Origin: Bacteroidota bacterium
Lineage (GTDB): Bacteria; Bacteroidota; Bacteroidia; Chitinophagales; Chitinophagaceae
Direction: 5' to 3'
Assembly: GCA_030706605.1 (NCBI GenBank)
Contig: JAUZOE010000011.1
Coordinates: forward strand, 43,389 to 107,388
DNA length: 64,000 bases
Shown piece by piece: positions 9,097 through 18,909 of this stretch. The position numbers were made by a program, and so were the translations under genes. The number at the start of each line of letters is the position of its first letter. Position 1 is the stretch's first letter. The notes below the pieces were generated by a model. It was not told the origin of the DNA. It saw only the letters and a list, made by a program, of their open reading frames with translations, and did no database searches.

Positions 9097-10653
9097 ATGA
9101 AAAAAATTCTTACCGATTCGGGGATAGAAATAAAAAAAGTATATACTTCTAAGGATATTTCTAAACCTATACCGGAAGAAATGCCTGGACAATATCCTTT
9201 TACCCGGGGTATAAAAGAAGATATGTACCGAGGCAAATTATGGACCATGCGTCAATATGCAGGATTTAGTACTGCTGAAGAGAGCAATCAACGCTACCAT
9301 TATTTGATCTCTCAGGGAGTAAATGGATTGAGTGTTGCGTTTGATCTTCCCACCCAGATCGGCTACGACAGTGATCATGCTTTGGCTGAAGGTGAGGTGG
9401 GGAAAGTAGGAGTAGCTATTGATTCATTGGAAGATATGGAGGCGCTTTTTAAAGGGATTCAATTGAAAGATATTTCCACTTCTATGACTATCAATGCAAC
9501 AGGGTTTATTTTGTTGGCATTTTATGTAGCCTTAGCCAAAAAACAAGGAGCAGACCTTACCCGGTTACAGGGTACTATTCAAAATGATATTTTAAAAGAA
9601 TATGAGGCACGCGGCACTTACATCTATCCGCCACAACCTTCTATGTGTATCATTACTGATATTTTTGAGTGGTGCAGTAAAGAACTGCCCAGGTGGAATA
9701 CCATTTCTATTTCGGGTTATCATATCCGTGAGGCAGGAAGTACAGCAGTACAGGAAATTGCCTTTACATTAAGTAATGGCAAAGCTTATGTTCAGGCAGC
9801 TTTAAAAAAAGGATTGGACATTAATATTTTTGGGAAACGTCTTTCCTTCTTTTTTAATTCGCATAATAACCTTTTTGAAGAAGTAGCTAAATTTCGTGCT
9901 GCGCGCAGAATGTGGGCCAAAATGATGAAAGAACTTGGTGCTACAGATGAAAAAGCAATGATGATGCGGTTTCATACCCAAACAGGGGGAAGTACACTCA
10001 CCGCGCAGCAACCATTGAATAATATCACCAGGGTAACCTTACAAACACTTGCGGCAGTATTGGGTGGTACACAAAGTTTACACACTAATGGTTATGACGA
10101 AGCGCTCAACTTACCAACAGAGGAAGCTGCGGGGATTGCCTTAAAAACACAACAGATAGTAGCCTTTGAAAGTGGTGTCGCAGATACTGTCGATCCTTTG
10201 GCAGGCAGCTATTTCGTGGAGAAGCTTACAGATCAAGTAGAGGCGGCATCATGGGAATTGATCGAAAAAGTTGATAGCCTGGGTGGAAGCGTCAGTGCAA
10301 TAGAACAGGGATTTATTCAAAATGAAATTGCCAATAGCGCGTATATCTATCAACGTAATATTGAGACGAATCATAAAATAATAGTAGGAGTCAATGCGTT
10401 TATTGCCGATAATGAAATAGTGCCTCCATCTTTTAAAATTGATGATAATATACGATTAGTTCAAATTGAAAAGTTAATGGCGCTCAGGGAAAAACGGGAC
10501 AATAGCTGCGTGGAAAAATGTTTGAAAAATATTAAGGTGGGTGCAGCTAAAAATGAAAATCTGATGCCTTTAGTGATTGATGCAGTTGAAAATCTGTGTA
10601 CACTCGGCGAAATATCGGATTCGCTGAGATCGGTTTTTGGGGAATACAAATAA
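9097..10653 (+). CDS. Methylmalonyl-CoA mutase-type catalytic subunit lacking the B12-binding domain
   Basis: A 518-aa acyl-CoA mutase (alpha/beta)8-barrel domain. Family blocks are intact: [13 protein letters not shown] (52-64), [30 protein letters not shown] sequence at 159-169, [30 protein letters not shown] and [15 protein letters not shown]. At the two positions that separate methylmalonyl-CoA mutase (Tyr and Arg) from isobutyryl-CoA mutase (Phe and Gln), this protein has Y54 and R172 ([10 protein letters not shown]), which favours a methylmalonyl-type substrate. The C-terminal cobalamin domain (D-x-H-x-x-G) is absent: the protein ends soon after the barrel, so a separate B12-binding subunit should exist elsewhere. 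A 15-base gap separates it from the next small gene. Confidence 0.9.
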   Translation: MKKILTDSGIEIKKVYTSKDISKPIPEEMPGQYPFTRGIKEDMYRGKLWTMRQYAGFSTAEESNQRYHYLISQGVNGLSVAFDLPTQIGYDSDHALAEGEVGKVGVAIDSLEDMEALFKGIQLKDISTSMTINATGFILLAFYVALAKKQGADLTRLQGTIQNDILKEYEARGTYIYPPQPSMCIITDIFEWCSKELPRWNTISISGYHIREAGSTAVQEIAFTLSNGKAYVQAALKKGLDINIFGKRLSFFFNSHNNLFEEVAKFRAARRMWAKMMKELGATDEKAMMMRFHTQTGGSTLTAQQPLNNITRVTLQTLAAVLGGTQSLHTNGYDEALNLPTEEAAGIALKTQQIVAFESGVADTVDPLAGSYFVEKLTDQVEAASWELIEKVDSLGGSVSAIEQGFIQNEIANSAYIYQRNIETNHKIIVGVNAFIADNEIVPPSFKIDDNIRLVQIEKLMALREKRDNSCVEKCLKNIKVGAAKNENLMPLVIDAVENLCTLGEISDSLRSVFGEYK

Positions 10654-10668
10654 TCTGTAAGAAACTCT

Positions 10669-11103
10669 ATGAAATATTTATTTCTTTTTATCTTCTTGAT
10701 AGGAGTGCAAAAAATGTATGCACAAAAATATATTTTACTAGATAAGGAGATGGCAAAGCCTGCACAATATTCTAATTCCGTGACACTTAATAATGAGCAT
10801 AATGGATTTTTTCCTGTTGAGAAAAAAAATATGAATCAATTTATAAAAGCTCTTCAGGAAATAGCGAAAAAATTGTCTACTCCGGGTCCGCTGGGACATG
10901 CTAAGCAATATGAAATAGGATGCATAAGTTTCAGGGGACTTACAGTTTCGCAGGCCAATGAAGATCGGTTTGATTATGTACTTACTTCTACCTGTGATGG
11001 GGTAAATATTTCTGTTCACCTTTGCGATTCAAAATCCAGCAATGCAGCCAATGCATTTTATATCACTACATGGATAAAATATATCAAAAGCTATTATAAA
11101 TAA
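10669..11103 (+). CDS. Small secreted protein of unknown function
   Basis: A 144-aa protein with a clear Sec signal peptide, MKYLFLFIFLIGVQKMYAQ, predicted to be cleaved after about residue 18-19. The mature part is charged and has CISFRGLTV and LTSTCDGVNISVHLCDSK, giving three cysteines that could form disulfides in the periplasm. No family is recognised. It starts 15 bases after the mutase stop and is probably co-transcribed with it, although an exported protein has no obvious role with a cytoplasmic mutase. Confidence 0.65.
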   Translation: MKYLFLFIFLIGVQKMYAQKYILLDKEMAKPAQYSNSVTLNNEHNGFFPVEKKNMNQFIKALQEIAKKLSTPGPLGHAKQYEIGCISFRGLTVSQANEDRFDYVLTSTCDGVNISVHLCDSKSSNAANAFYITTWIKYIKSYYK

Positions 11104-11130
11104 GATAGGCTTCTTACTTCCTATTGCTTG

Positions 11131-13938
11131 TTATAGCCCGGTATAAAACGAACGTGTCCTGTTAATTTTCAGATCACGCAGGATTGGAGATTTGGGGCTG
11201 ATATTAATACTGAAGAACCGGTAATTTCCTATTGGAGACATAGTAATTCCCATTTGCCAGCAATGTAAATCCCTGGAAATGGAGAGAGAAAGTGGATTAA
11301 GTTGTCCCAATGAAACATTATAATATCCATTAACACCAATTTGCCATTTAGGTGTTAGATTTAGTGTGCCCCCAAAATTAATATTTTGGGAAAATGTCGA
11401 TTTAAACCCTGAATTGAGTATGAATTGTTTTGAGAAAGATAATGAATAGGAAAAATTAACCGACCATGGGATATTAAAATCTGCAAATTCGTTGGGATTA
11501 TTTTGTATATATCCCATTTCACTGTTATACTGGTCCTGGCTATACCCCGAATTTTGTACATAGTTAGATGGGCTCAATTCTGGTTTAGTAGAGCCGCTTT
11601 TTTTATCTCCACCCTTAAAACTGCTCGATAAAGAAACGCTTCCATTCATTAACCTTCCCAGAGAAATCGGCTTTTGTTTCCATATTAATTCATTAATTCT
11701 TCTTCCCTGGCTATTTACCTGGTATGGATCTAGATTGGCACTCGCAGTAAAGTTGACTTTATTAAATAAGTTAGTAGATGCCAATACAGTTAAGTTAGAG
11801 AATTTAAAAGAATCGACGAAGAAATTATAGTTTCCCCTTATACTCAAAGCATCCAAAATGGAAATTTTCTTAAGAGCATTTGCTCCGGTATCTTTTTTAT
11901 TACGCACTTTCATGGAAATGTTATTTTCCAGGCCGAAATTGAATCCCCCAAATGTTCCTGATGAATAAGGCCCATATATGTTGTAACCACTTTCATAATG
12001 GGAAAATAAATTTTTATCTCCAGCAGTATCTACCTGGCTATAATAGTAATTGCTTTTATTAAAATCCGGTTGATAACTCACACCAAAAGTGGGTCTTATT
12101 TCATGCCGGATAGCCTGTATTTTGGCATCTTTGCTTTTCGCGGCAATCATCCCAAAAATTCTTGTGGATACATTTAATCCAAATGCCATTTGTCTTGCTG
12201 TATAAAACCCCTTTTGAATTTTTGTTCTTAAAGTATCATAGGTACTATCCCAGTAACGTGTTATTTTTTTTTGATACCAGGTTTCATCATAACTTACAAA
12301 TGGTGATAACTGGAAAAAGCCTATTTGTGGTAATGATAAACTGATGGGAATAGAATGATGAGCACCCCATTGAAGCGTATCAGCTATTTGCTGAAAGATA
12401 GACTTGTTTTTTACGGTATCGTAAAAAGAAAACCGGTTCTGTGCAGTTCCATTATAGGCAATTCCTATATTTTCATACCATTTAGGGACTCCTGCAAATT
12501 CTTTTTTTCTAAATGGATAAACAGTACTCATGTTAAACCCTACACTGGGTAAACTTACATTGATAAGTTTTAAATTGGTATTTTGATCATGATTAGCTGT
12601 AAGCGTTAAATTAAAAGGTTTATCCTTCCATGTTTTCGAATAAGCGATGGATGAATTTAATTGATTGCTAAAATTTACATTCGGATTATTCGGAACAAAT
12701 GAATTATAACTACTGCTTCCTGCATTTACACTTGCCATGAAAGTAACGCCAGGTCTTGATTTGGTGTCCTGAGAGTGGCTCCAGGTAATATGGTAACTTC
12801 TGTTATGAACAAAATCCGGATCGCCTTTAAAATTTGAATTAAAATTCTGGATATCAAATGCCAGGTTACCATTATAATGATACTTTTTTGAATACCGGGG
12901 ATTTATATTTAATGACCACCCGCCATAAGAATAAATACTCGATCGCAAAATAATATCCCAATAATCATTTAATACCTTATAATATCCCAAACCATCAAGG
13001 CCGATTCCTCTTTGTTGATTGGTAGTAAAATTGGGAGCTAAAAGTCCTGAGTGTCTTCCCTGGTTTAATGGGAAAATTCCGAACGGCAAATATATGGGGA
13101 TTGGAATACCTTCAATCTCCGGGTGCATTGGTCCTGTAATGGCGAGTTTATTAGTAATGAATTTTATTTTATTGCTGACAAAAGCAAAATGTGGTGTATC
13201 AAGATCACAGGTAGTAAACCTGCCTCTTAACGCATAGAAAACATCATTATCCATTTTCTTAATCACCTGGCCATATACATACATGTCGCCTTGCTTAGTA
13301 TAGGTACTTTTCGTTAGTCCTTTTCCACTCTTCATATTAAAGCGAATAGAATCACTTTGAGAGGTAAAATCAGCCTGTTTGTATGTGGGTAGAGAAATGA
13401 CTTTCCCCGTACTATCTCTTTTTATAGAAGCAATAATATCTCCTGAGGCCTGGTCAAATGAAATAACAGGAGCTGTTAAATCATTATCCTTATAATTAGT
13501 GGTTGCTTTTTTGCCGTATAAAGTTACTGATTTTGATGGCACATCAATCACCATCGAATCTTCTGCAGTATATTCTACTGATGCTTCAAGAGCATTTTTA
13601 GCAGATTTGAAAGAAATCGTATCTGCGGGGTTTTTAAAAGTAGTATCAATTAAAGTGGTATCAGTTTTAACAAGTGAATCCGGGTTGTTCAGAGTATTGG
13701 TGTCGCCTGGACTATAATTTTTGCCGGGTATAGTATCATTTAAAAAAATTCGCTTTTCTGCAACAGAAAAATGATTTTCCTTTGATGGAATTGAGGTGTC
13801 GGGATTATTGAATAAATCTCTCTGAAATGAAACAGAAAGCCTAGTTTTTGTTTTACTTTGCGCAGCCATCATAAACAGAATAGAAACAGCAATTAGCAGG
13901 GATATTGATTTTAAGTTAAATTTGTTTAGAATATGCAT
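11131..13938 (-). CDS. lptD: LPS-assembly outer-membrane protein LptD
   Basis: A protein of about 935 aa that inserts lipopolysaccharide into the outer leaflet of the outer membrane. An N-terminal signal-anchor (SISLLIAVSILFMMAAQ) leads into a low-complexity Ser/Thr/Asp region. The OstA-like segment follows (VDVPSKSVTLYGKKATTNYKDNDLTAPVISFDQ to MYVYGQVIKKMDNDVFYALRGRFTTCD), then GPMHPEIEGIPIPIYLPFGIFPL, characteristic of Bacteroidota LptD. The rest is a long beta-barrel rich in alternating aromatics. A TTG at 13953 keeps the frame open, but it lies inside a TATTTTTG promoter element (13951-13958 on the minus strand), so the ATG at 13938 is the likely start. An OstA-like gene lies nearby at 16192, which fits a shared role in LPS transport. 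Confidence 0.85.
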   Translation of the reverse strand: MHILNKFNLKSISLLIAVSILFMMAAQSKTKTRLSVSFQRDLFNNPDTSIPSKENHFSVAEKRIFLNDTIPGKNYSPGDTNTLNNPDSLVKTDTTLIDTTFKNPADTISFKSAKNALEASVEYTAEDSMVIDVPSKSVTLYGKKATTNYKDNDLTAPVISFDQASGDIIASIKRDSTGKVISLPTYKQADFTSQSDSIRFNMKSGKGLTKSTYTKQGDMYVYGQVIKKMDNDVFYALRGRFTTCDLDTPHFAFVSNKIKFITNKLAITGPMHPEIEGIPIPIYLPFGIFPLNQGRHSGLLAPNFTTNQQRGIGLDGLGYYKVLNDYWDIILRSSIYSYGGWSLNINPRYSKKYHYNGNLAFDIQNFNSNFKGDPDFVHNRSYHITWSHSQDTKSRPGVTFMASVNAGSSSYNSFVPNNPNVNFSNQLNSSIAYSKTWKDKPFNLTLTANHDQNTNLKLINVSLPSVGFNMSTVYPFRKKEFAGVPKWYENIGIAYNGTAQNRFSFYDTVKNKSIFQQIADTLQWGAHHSIPISLSLPQIGFFQLSPFVSYDETWYQKKITRYWDSTYDTLRTKIQKGFYTARQMAFGLNVSTRIFGMIAAKSKDAKIQAIRHEIRPTFGVSYQPDFNKSNYYYSQVDTAGDKNLFSHYESGYNIYGPYSSGTFGGFNFGLENNISMKVRNKKDTGANALKKISILDALSIRGNYNFFVDSFKFSNLTVLASTNLFNKVNFTASANLDPYQVNSQGRRINELIWKQKPISLGRLMNGSVSLSSSFKGGDKKSGSTKPELSPSNYVQNSGYSQDQYNSEMGYIQNNPNEFADFNIPWSVNFSYSLSFSKQFILNSGFKSTFSQNINFGGTLNLTPKWQIGVNGYYNVSLGQLNPLSLSISRDLHCWQMGITMSPIGNYRFFSINISPKSPILRDLKINRTRSFYTGL

Positions 13939-13950
13939 AGCAGTAAGCAA

Positions 13951-13958
13951 CAAAAATA
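13951..13958 (-). promoter_or_regulatory. Promoter -7 element of lptD
   Basis: TATTTTTG on the minus strand, 12 bases before the ATG at 13938. It overlaps the alternative TTG start at 13953 and so decides against that start. Confidence 0.45.
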
Positions 13959-14028
13959 GAGATAATCCAATTAAGGTAATGTGAAGATTAGTAAAACTAT
14001 AAATACGCGATTAAAAAAATATTCCTAA

Positions 14029-15030
14029 ATGTTTGAATTTCATAAACCGACTCTTTTTTTATCTAATATAAAAGGGTTTTTTCTTATTATATCTTCTTTA
14101 TTTTTAATTAATGTAAAGAGTTATTCCCAGGTTCCTAAAAAAATAAAAACTATTATTATAGATCCTGGTCATGGCGGTTCTGATAATGGTGCACGTGGTG
14201 AATATGAAGGAACACTTGGGTCTAGAGAAAAAAATATTACCCTTGCCATATCCATGAAACTGGTAGCTGATTTAAGAAAAGAATTGCCAGATATAAATAT
14301 TATTCCCACGCGAACTACAGATGTTTATATGTCTGTTCATGAAAAAGCACAATTTGCCAATGAGCACCATGGCGATCTTTTTGTTTGTATTCATGCAGAT
14401 GCTGTTCAATTAAAAACAGGTTCAAGAATTGTGGGCTATAAAAATGAGACTTACCATACTACAAAATATGTTGGTAAGGGGAAAAGCAGGAAAAAGGTGG
14501 TTACTAAACATACACGCAGGGTTCCCATTAGGCATTATTATAAAATTCCTACTTCGCGCAAAGGGACAAGCACTTTGATATTAGCCGCCCGTCAGTCTGA
14601 TGACAAAATTAAAGCATTGGAAGATGGGGATCTGGGTTTTAATACTGACGACGACGATAGCACTGCCAATATTAATTATGAAAGCCCTGAATATAAGGCG
14701 AGTGCGCTTTTATATTCTCAGAATTATTTTAGAAAGAGTTATCAACTGGCTACGCTGGTGCAGGACCAAGTGGCCCAGGAGACGGGAAGACCTAACCTTG
14801 GTGTATGGCAGCGTCGGGTGGGGCTTTGGGTATTACATGCTACCCAAATGCCAGCCATATTGATAGAAACTGGTTTTGTAGCCAACTATGATGATGAACG
14901 TTATTTGAACAGCGAAAAAGGGCAGGATGAAATTGCTGAGGCCATTACGCAAGCAATTGTCAAATATAAAAAACAGGTAGAAACTCCTAAATCCATATCT
15001 GGGAATCCTGTAACCAGTGATTCAAAATAA
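14029..15030 (+). CDS. N-acetylmuramoyl-L-alanine amidase (Amidase_3)
   Basis: A 333-aa exported zinc amidase that cleaves the bond between N-acetylmuramic acid and L-alanine in peptidoglycan, usually for daughter-cell separation or wall turnover. After a signal peptide (about 16-33), the catalytic set is visible: H48 in IIDPGHGG, E67 in SREKNIT, H122 in CIHADA and the catalytic E280 in ILIETGF. A roughly 110-residue insert (about 130-240), rich in basic residues and including a DDDD stretch, sits between the third ligand and the last block, as in AmiC-like enzymes of Bacteroidota. The gene is divergent from lptD with 90 bases between them. Confidence 0.92.
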   Translation: MFEFHKPTLFLSNIKGFFLIISSLFLINVKSYSQVPKKIKTIIIDPGHGGSDNGARGEYEGTLGSREKNITLAISMKLVADLRKELPDINIIPTRTTDVYMSVHEKAQFANEHHGDLFVCIHADAVQLKTGSRIVGYKNETYHTTKYVGKGKSRKKVVTKHTRRVPIRHYYKIPTSRKGTSTLILAARQSDDKIKALEDGDLGFNTDDDDSTANINYESPEYKASALLYSQNYFRKSYQLATLVQDQVAQETGRPNLGVWQRRVGLWVLHATQMPAILIETGFVANYDDERYLNSEKGQDEIAEAITQAIVKYKKQVETPKSISGNPVTSDSK

Positions 15031-15179
15031 TATTTATTTGGATTCCTCTATTATTAGCTTTGTCAAAAGAAAATGAATTATATTGAGATGATCCATGCCA
15101 ATAAACTTTTACTATTTTCGCAGAGTCGATTTTGGAAATGAGCTTTTTATGTTTTTTTTCTATTTAACAAAAAACCAAT

Positions 15180-16190
15180 ATGAAAATTACTAACGAAACA
15201 AAAATAGGGATATTAGCGGTTGTAGGCATTATTTTACTCATTCTTGGATTTAATTTTCTAAAAGGTAAAAATCTTTTTAAAAAAAATGAATATATCTACG
15301 CCGTTTACCAGGATGTGCAGGGACTCAAAAAATCAAATCCTGTTGTAATTAACGGACTTCAGGTAGGGAGAATTGAAAGCCTTGATGGTGGAAAAGATAT
15401 GAAACGTATCTTGGTTACCGTTAGTCTTTTTAAAGATGTGAACATTCCTGCCAATTCGCTCGCTGTCATTAATCCCAATCTCCTCGGCAGCCCTACATTA
15501 GAGATACAATTAGGTGATACAACGAAGTATTTACAAAGTGGCGATACACTTGTTACCAGTCTTAGTGGTGGCGCTTTTGACCAGGCAATGAAATTAATTA
15601 ACCCGGTTTTATATGAAGTACGCAATTCTGTAAAATCCTTGGATTCAGTTCTGCATATTATTACAAATGTTTTTGATCCTACAACAAAAAATAATTTAAA
15701 AGATATCATCGGCAATCTTAATACTACTTCAGCTTCCTTTGCAGTTTCTGCCGCATCTTTACAAACCATGATGAATGTCCAAAACGGGGCTATTGCAAAA
15801 TCATTAGAAAACGTAAGTATATTCACGGCCAATTTAAACACTAACAATCAGAAGCTAAATGACATTCTGACTAATACTCAAAAAGCAACAGGGAAATTAG
15901 CAGCCATTGATATTGAAAAGACACTTGATACATTGAATATTGCTGTGAATAATTTTAAAGAAGGTTCTGCGAAGATAAATAGTAAAGATGGGTCCCTTGG
16001 TTTGCTTTTAAACGATAAAACTTTATACAATAATCTTGAAGCTACTTCTAATAAAATAAATATTCTTCTTGATGATATAAGAGTACATCCAAAAAGATAT
16101 GTGAATTTTTCTGTGTTTGGCAAAAAGGATAAAGGAAATTACATTACTGCTCCCTTGAAAGATGATACCTTAAAAGTGGTTAACCAATAG
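15180..16190 (+). CDS. MlaD-family (MCE domain) lipid-transport protein
   Basis: A 336-aa protein with one N-terminal membrane anchor (about 9-26, IGILAVVGIILLILGFNFL). The MCE domain at about 38-118 includes YAVYQDVQGLKKSNPVVINGLQVGRIESL and NPNLLGSPTLEIQLGD. A long helical tail rich in Asn and Leu follows, expected to form a periplasmic coiled assembly. MCE proteins form hexameric rings that carry phospholipids between membranes with an MlaEF-type ABC complex; no such permease or ATPase is next to it here. Its stop is one base before the next start, so it is co-transcribed with the OstA-like gene. Confidence 0.9.
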   Translation: MKITNETKIGILAVVGIILLILGFNFLKGKNLFKKNEYIYAVYQDVQGLKKSNPVVINGLQVGRIESLDGGKDMKRILVTVSLFKDVNIPANSLAVINPNLLGSPTLEIQLGDTTKYLQSGDTLVTSLSGGAFDQAMKLINPVLYEVRNSVKSLDSVLHIITNVFDPTTKNNLKDIIGNLNTTSASFAVSAASLQTMMNVQNGAIAKSLENVSIFTANLNTNNQKLNDILTNTQKATGKLAAIDIEKTLDTLNIAVNNFKEGSAKINSKDGSLGLLLNDKTLYNNLEATSNKINILLDDIRVHPKRYVNFSVFGKKDKGNYITAPLKDDTLKVVNQ

Positions 16191-16191
16191 G

Positions 16192-18357
16192 ATGTTTAAT
16201 ACGATAAAATTTTTATGCCTGCTCTTTTTTTTTCAGGTAAGTTTTATTACATATGCCCAGGTGACACCACAACCTGCTCCTGCACCCGCTAAGGACACGG
16301 CAATAACACCTGTTAAAGATACAGCGATTTTACCGGCTAAAGATACAGTGAGAGAATTTGAAATTATTCGTGGCCCCAGCATGAGGGCTATTAAATTAGA
16401 TTCAGTAACTACACTTCAAACCATTGCAGGTGGTGCTATCGTAAAACAGGGAACTACTATTTTTCATGGTGATAGCCTGGTAATTAACCCCACAACACAC
16501 GTTGTAGAAGCTTTTGGGAATATCGAAATTAACCAGGCAGATTCCCTGCATACCTATGCGCAATACTTAAAATATATGGGGCAGGAAAAAGTAGCCCATC
16601 TGACAAAAAATGTAAAATTGACTGATAAAAAAGGTACTCTTTATACTCAGGATTTTGATTATAACCTCGAATCAGGAATTGGTAATTTTCATAATGGAGG
16701 AAAAGTAATTGAAGGGAAAAATGTGATTACCAGCATCGATGGTACTTATTATGCCGATACAAAAGATATTTATTTTAAAAAGAATGTAAAACTGGATGGT
16801 CCCAAAAATCATGTGAGGGCCGATTCACTTTTATATAATATGCAAACAAAGCAATCTACTTTTATCAGTGAAACAAATATTAAGAATGATGAGGTGGAAA
16901 TTAACACAAAGGAGGGGACTTATGACCTTAATACCGGTAATGCCTTTTTTACCAGTCGTACCACAGTTAAAGATAGTAGCGGTCGCCGTTACACTGCCAA
17001 TAAAATGGCGCTTGAAAACAATTCGGGTAATGCCCAACTCGAAGGTGATGCAGTGATTATTGATTCTGCTAATTCATTCATTGCTATTGGGAATCAAATT
17101 TTTATCAACAAAAAAAATAACTCTTTCCTGGCAACAAGGAAACCTGTACTAATTATCATACAAAAAAATGATAGTACTTATATTGCTGCGGATACTATTT
17201 ATTCAGGATTTACCACTTTTGTAAAAAATGAAAATGTTACTCTGAAAAAAGATAGTGTGATCAATGTTAGCCTGCCAGAGAATGAAAAAATACATAATAT
17301 CGGAAGGGGAGATTCACTGTATACGGACTTTTCAAAGCGACAGAAATCAGCAATGGATTCAATAAATGCAACTTTGCCGAAAGCTGATTCTTTAAAATCT
17401 CTATTACCTGCTATTAATCATCAGCCAACGGTTAACAATAATATCCAGCCGACAGGTGATAGTACTAATAATTTGCCTGGGGCAAAAAAAATGCACGAAT
17501 TAATTAGAAAAGAAAGAGATACTTCCCCAAATAAATTACTTCAAAAAGAAAAGCTGTTTATTGATTCCGCAAAAACGAATCCTAATCAAAATGATTCACT
17601 TATCAAACCTGACAAAGCAAAAATGCCGATGGGGCCCAAAGAAGATATAACCGAAAAGCGGGAAAAAGATCGCGTTATGCCGGGAAATGAAATGGACTCA
17701 TTGAGCGTTGATTCTTTGAAAAAGAAAGATGGAATAATGATTACGGATAGTTCTAAATCAATAAGTGCAGATTCAACAGCTAAAACAGATTCGGTAAGAT
17801 ATTTCCTGGCGTTTCATCATGTCAGAATATTCAATGATTCGCTTCAAAGTATTTCTGACAGTATGTTTCTTTCAACTAAGGATTCGGTAATCCGTTTGTA
17901 TTATAGCCCGGTAATATGGAGCGGACATACTCAAATAACCGGAGACACGATTTATCTTTTTACAAAAAATAAAAAGCCTGAAAGATTATATGTTTTTAAT
18001 ACCGGTATGATTGTCAATAAAACAAAAGAGGGGTTTTATAACCAGATGGCGGGTAAAACCATCAATGGATATTTTGTGAATGGTAAAATCGATTACATGC
18101 GTGTGAAAGGTACACAGTCAGAAAGTATTTATTATATGCAGGATGACGACAGTGCTTACATAGGAATGAACCGGGCAACAGGAGATGTAATCGATATTTA
18201 TTTTAAAAATGAAGAAATTAAAAAAGTAATTTTTATAAATAATATAAATGGGGATATGTATCCAATGAAAAAGATTCCCGGCGACAAAAGAGAACTAAAA
18301 AACTTTCAATGGCTTGATGAAAAAAGGCCCAAAAATAAACTGGAACTGTTTGAGTAA
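16192..18357 (+). CDS. OstA-like (LptA-type) periplasmic protein
   Basis: A 721-aa protein with a signal peptide (MFNTIKFLCLLFFFQVSFITYAQ), a Pro/Ala/Lys/Asp spacer (VTPQPAPAPAKDTAITPVKD), and an OstA/LptA-type beta-jellyroll of repeated hairpins from about 70 to 310 (GGAIVKQGTTIFHGDSLVINP, VEAFGNIEINQADSLHTYAQY, ATRKPVLIII). A low-complexity Asp/Ser/Lys region at about 370-530 is followed by a second jellyroll-like stretch (FLAFHHVRIFNDSLQSISDSM to the C-terminus). LptA-type proteins form the periplasmic bridge for LPS. The 721-aa form is much longer than the E. coli protein but of a kind common in Bacteroidota. It ends three bases from a convergent gene. Confidence 0.8.
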   Translation: MFNTIKFLCLLFFFQVSFITYAQVTPQPAPAPAKDTAITPVKDTAILPAKDTVREFEIIRGPSMRAIKLDSVTTLQTIAGGAIVKQGTTIFHGDSLVINPTTHVVEAFGNIEINQADSLHTYAQYLKYMGQEKVAHLTKNVKLTDKKGTLYTQDFDYNLESGIGNFHNGGKVIEGKNVITSIDGTYYADTKDIYFKKNVKLDGPKNHVRADSLLYNMQTKQSTFISETNIKNDEVEINTKEGTYDLNTGNAFFTSRTTVKDSSGRRYTANKMALENNSGNAQLEGDAVIIDSANSFIAIGNQIFINKKNNSFLATRKPVLIIIQKNDSTYIAADTIYSGFTTFVKNENVTLKKDSVINVSLPENEKIHNIGRGDSLYTDFSKRQKSAMDSINATLPKADSLKSLLPAINHQPTVNNNIQPTGDSTNNLPGAKKMHELIRKERDTSPNKLLQKEKLFIDSAKTNPNQNDSLIKPDKAKMPMGPKEDITEKREKDRVMPGNEMDSLSVDSLKKKDGIMITDSSKSISADSTAKTDSVRYFLAFHHVRIFNDSLQSISDSMFLSTKDSVIRLYYSPVIWSGHTQITGDTIYLFTKNKKPERLYVFNTGMIVNKTKEGFYNQMAGKTINGYFVNGKIDYMRVKGTQSESIYYMQDDDSAYIGMNRATGDVIDIYFKNEEIKKVIFINNINGDMYPMKKIPGDKRELKNFQWLDEKRPKNKLELFE

Positions 18358-18360
18358 ATC

Positions 18361-18762
18361 TTATTCGTCTTCTTCACTTTCGCTGATTTTTAAATCAGGA
18401 AAAATAGCTATTACCAAAAGAAGTACAGAACTTACTATCAGTAAATATAATCCATATTCTTTTTTAGGACAGATGGTTGAATAACATGTGGTGAACAAAA
18501 CATAGGTTTTTATTAAATAACCAATGTTGACCGCAACGAAAAACAGCAATGTCCTTTTGGCCCATATTTTATCGAGGTAAATTAAAATAGCGGAACAAAC
18601 AGCGATAAAAACAAAAACTTTCCCAGGCTTGCCATAAATATTCTCCTCAGAAAAAAAACCTGTAAAAGATTTATGAAGATCTGCATAATAGGCCCAGGGT
18701 AAAAAACAACTAATCAGCAGAACTGCACAGGCAAGAAATCCTGTTATCTTATAATATTTCAT
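18361..18762 (-). CDS. Four-helix membrane protein of unknown function
   Basis: A 133-aa protein with four hydrophobic segments (about 7-25, 49-63, 70-87 and 106-123) and an acidic C-terminus (KISESEEDE). A CYSTICPKKEYGLYL stretch with two cysteines lies between segments 3 and 4. No family is recognised. It is convergent with the OstA-like gene with three bases between stops, and is separated from the TolC gene end by 147 bases without clear features. Confidence 0.6.
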   Translation of the reverse strand: MKYYKITGFLACAVLLISCFLPWAYYADLHKSFTGFFSEENIYGKPGKVFVFIAVCSAILIYLDKIWAKRTLLFFVAVNIGYLIKTYVLFTTCYSTICPKKEYGLYLLIVSSVLLLVIAIFPDLKISESEEDE

Positions 18763-18909
18763 AATTTGGTAAAATCAATACTCTTAAAAATCTTCAAAGT
18801 TTGCAAGTATACTTCAATATTTTTGATTGCTTTACCTTTTATTGTCTAAAATTGAAAAAGTAAATGATGCTGATAGATTCTTTCTGGTTTTTTTGAGGAG
18901 GCTATTTTT

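Noticed and set aside
15359..15847. 162-codon open frame on the minus strand inside the MCE gene
   Set aside because: Antisense to a well-supported MlaD-family gene, with no recognisable domain or start signal.
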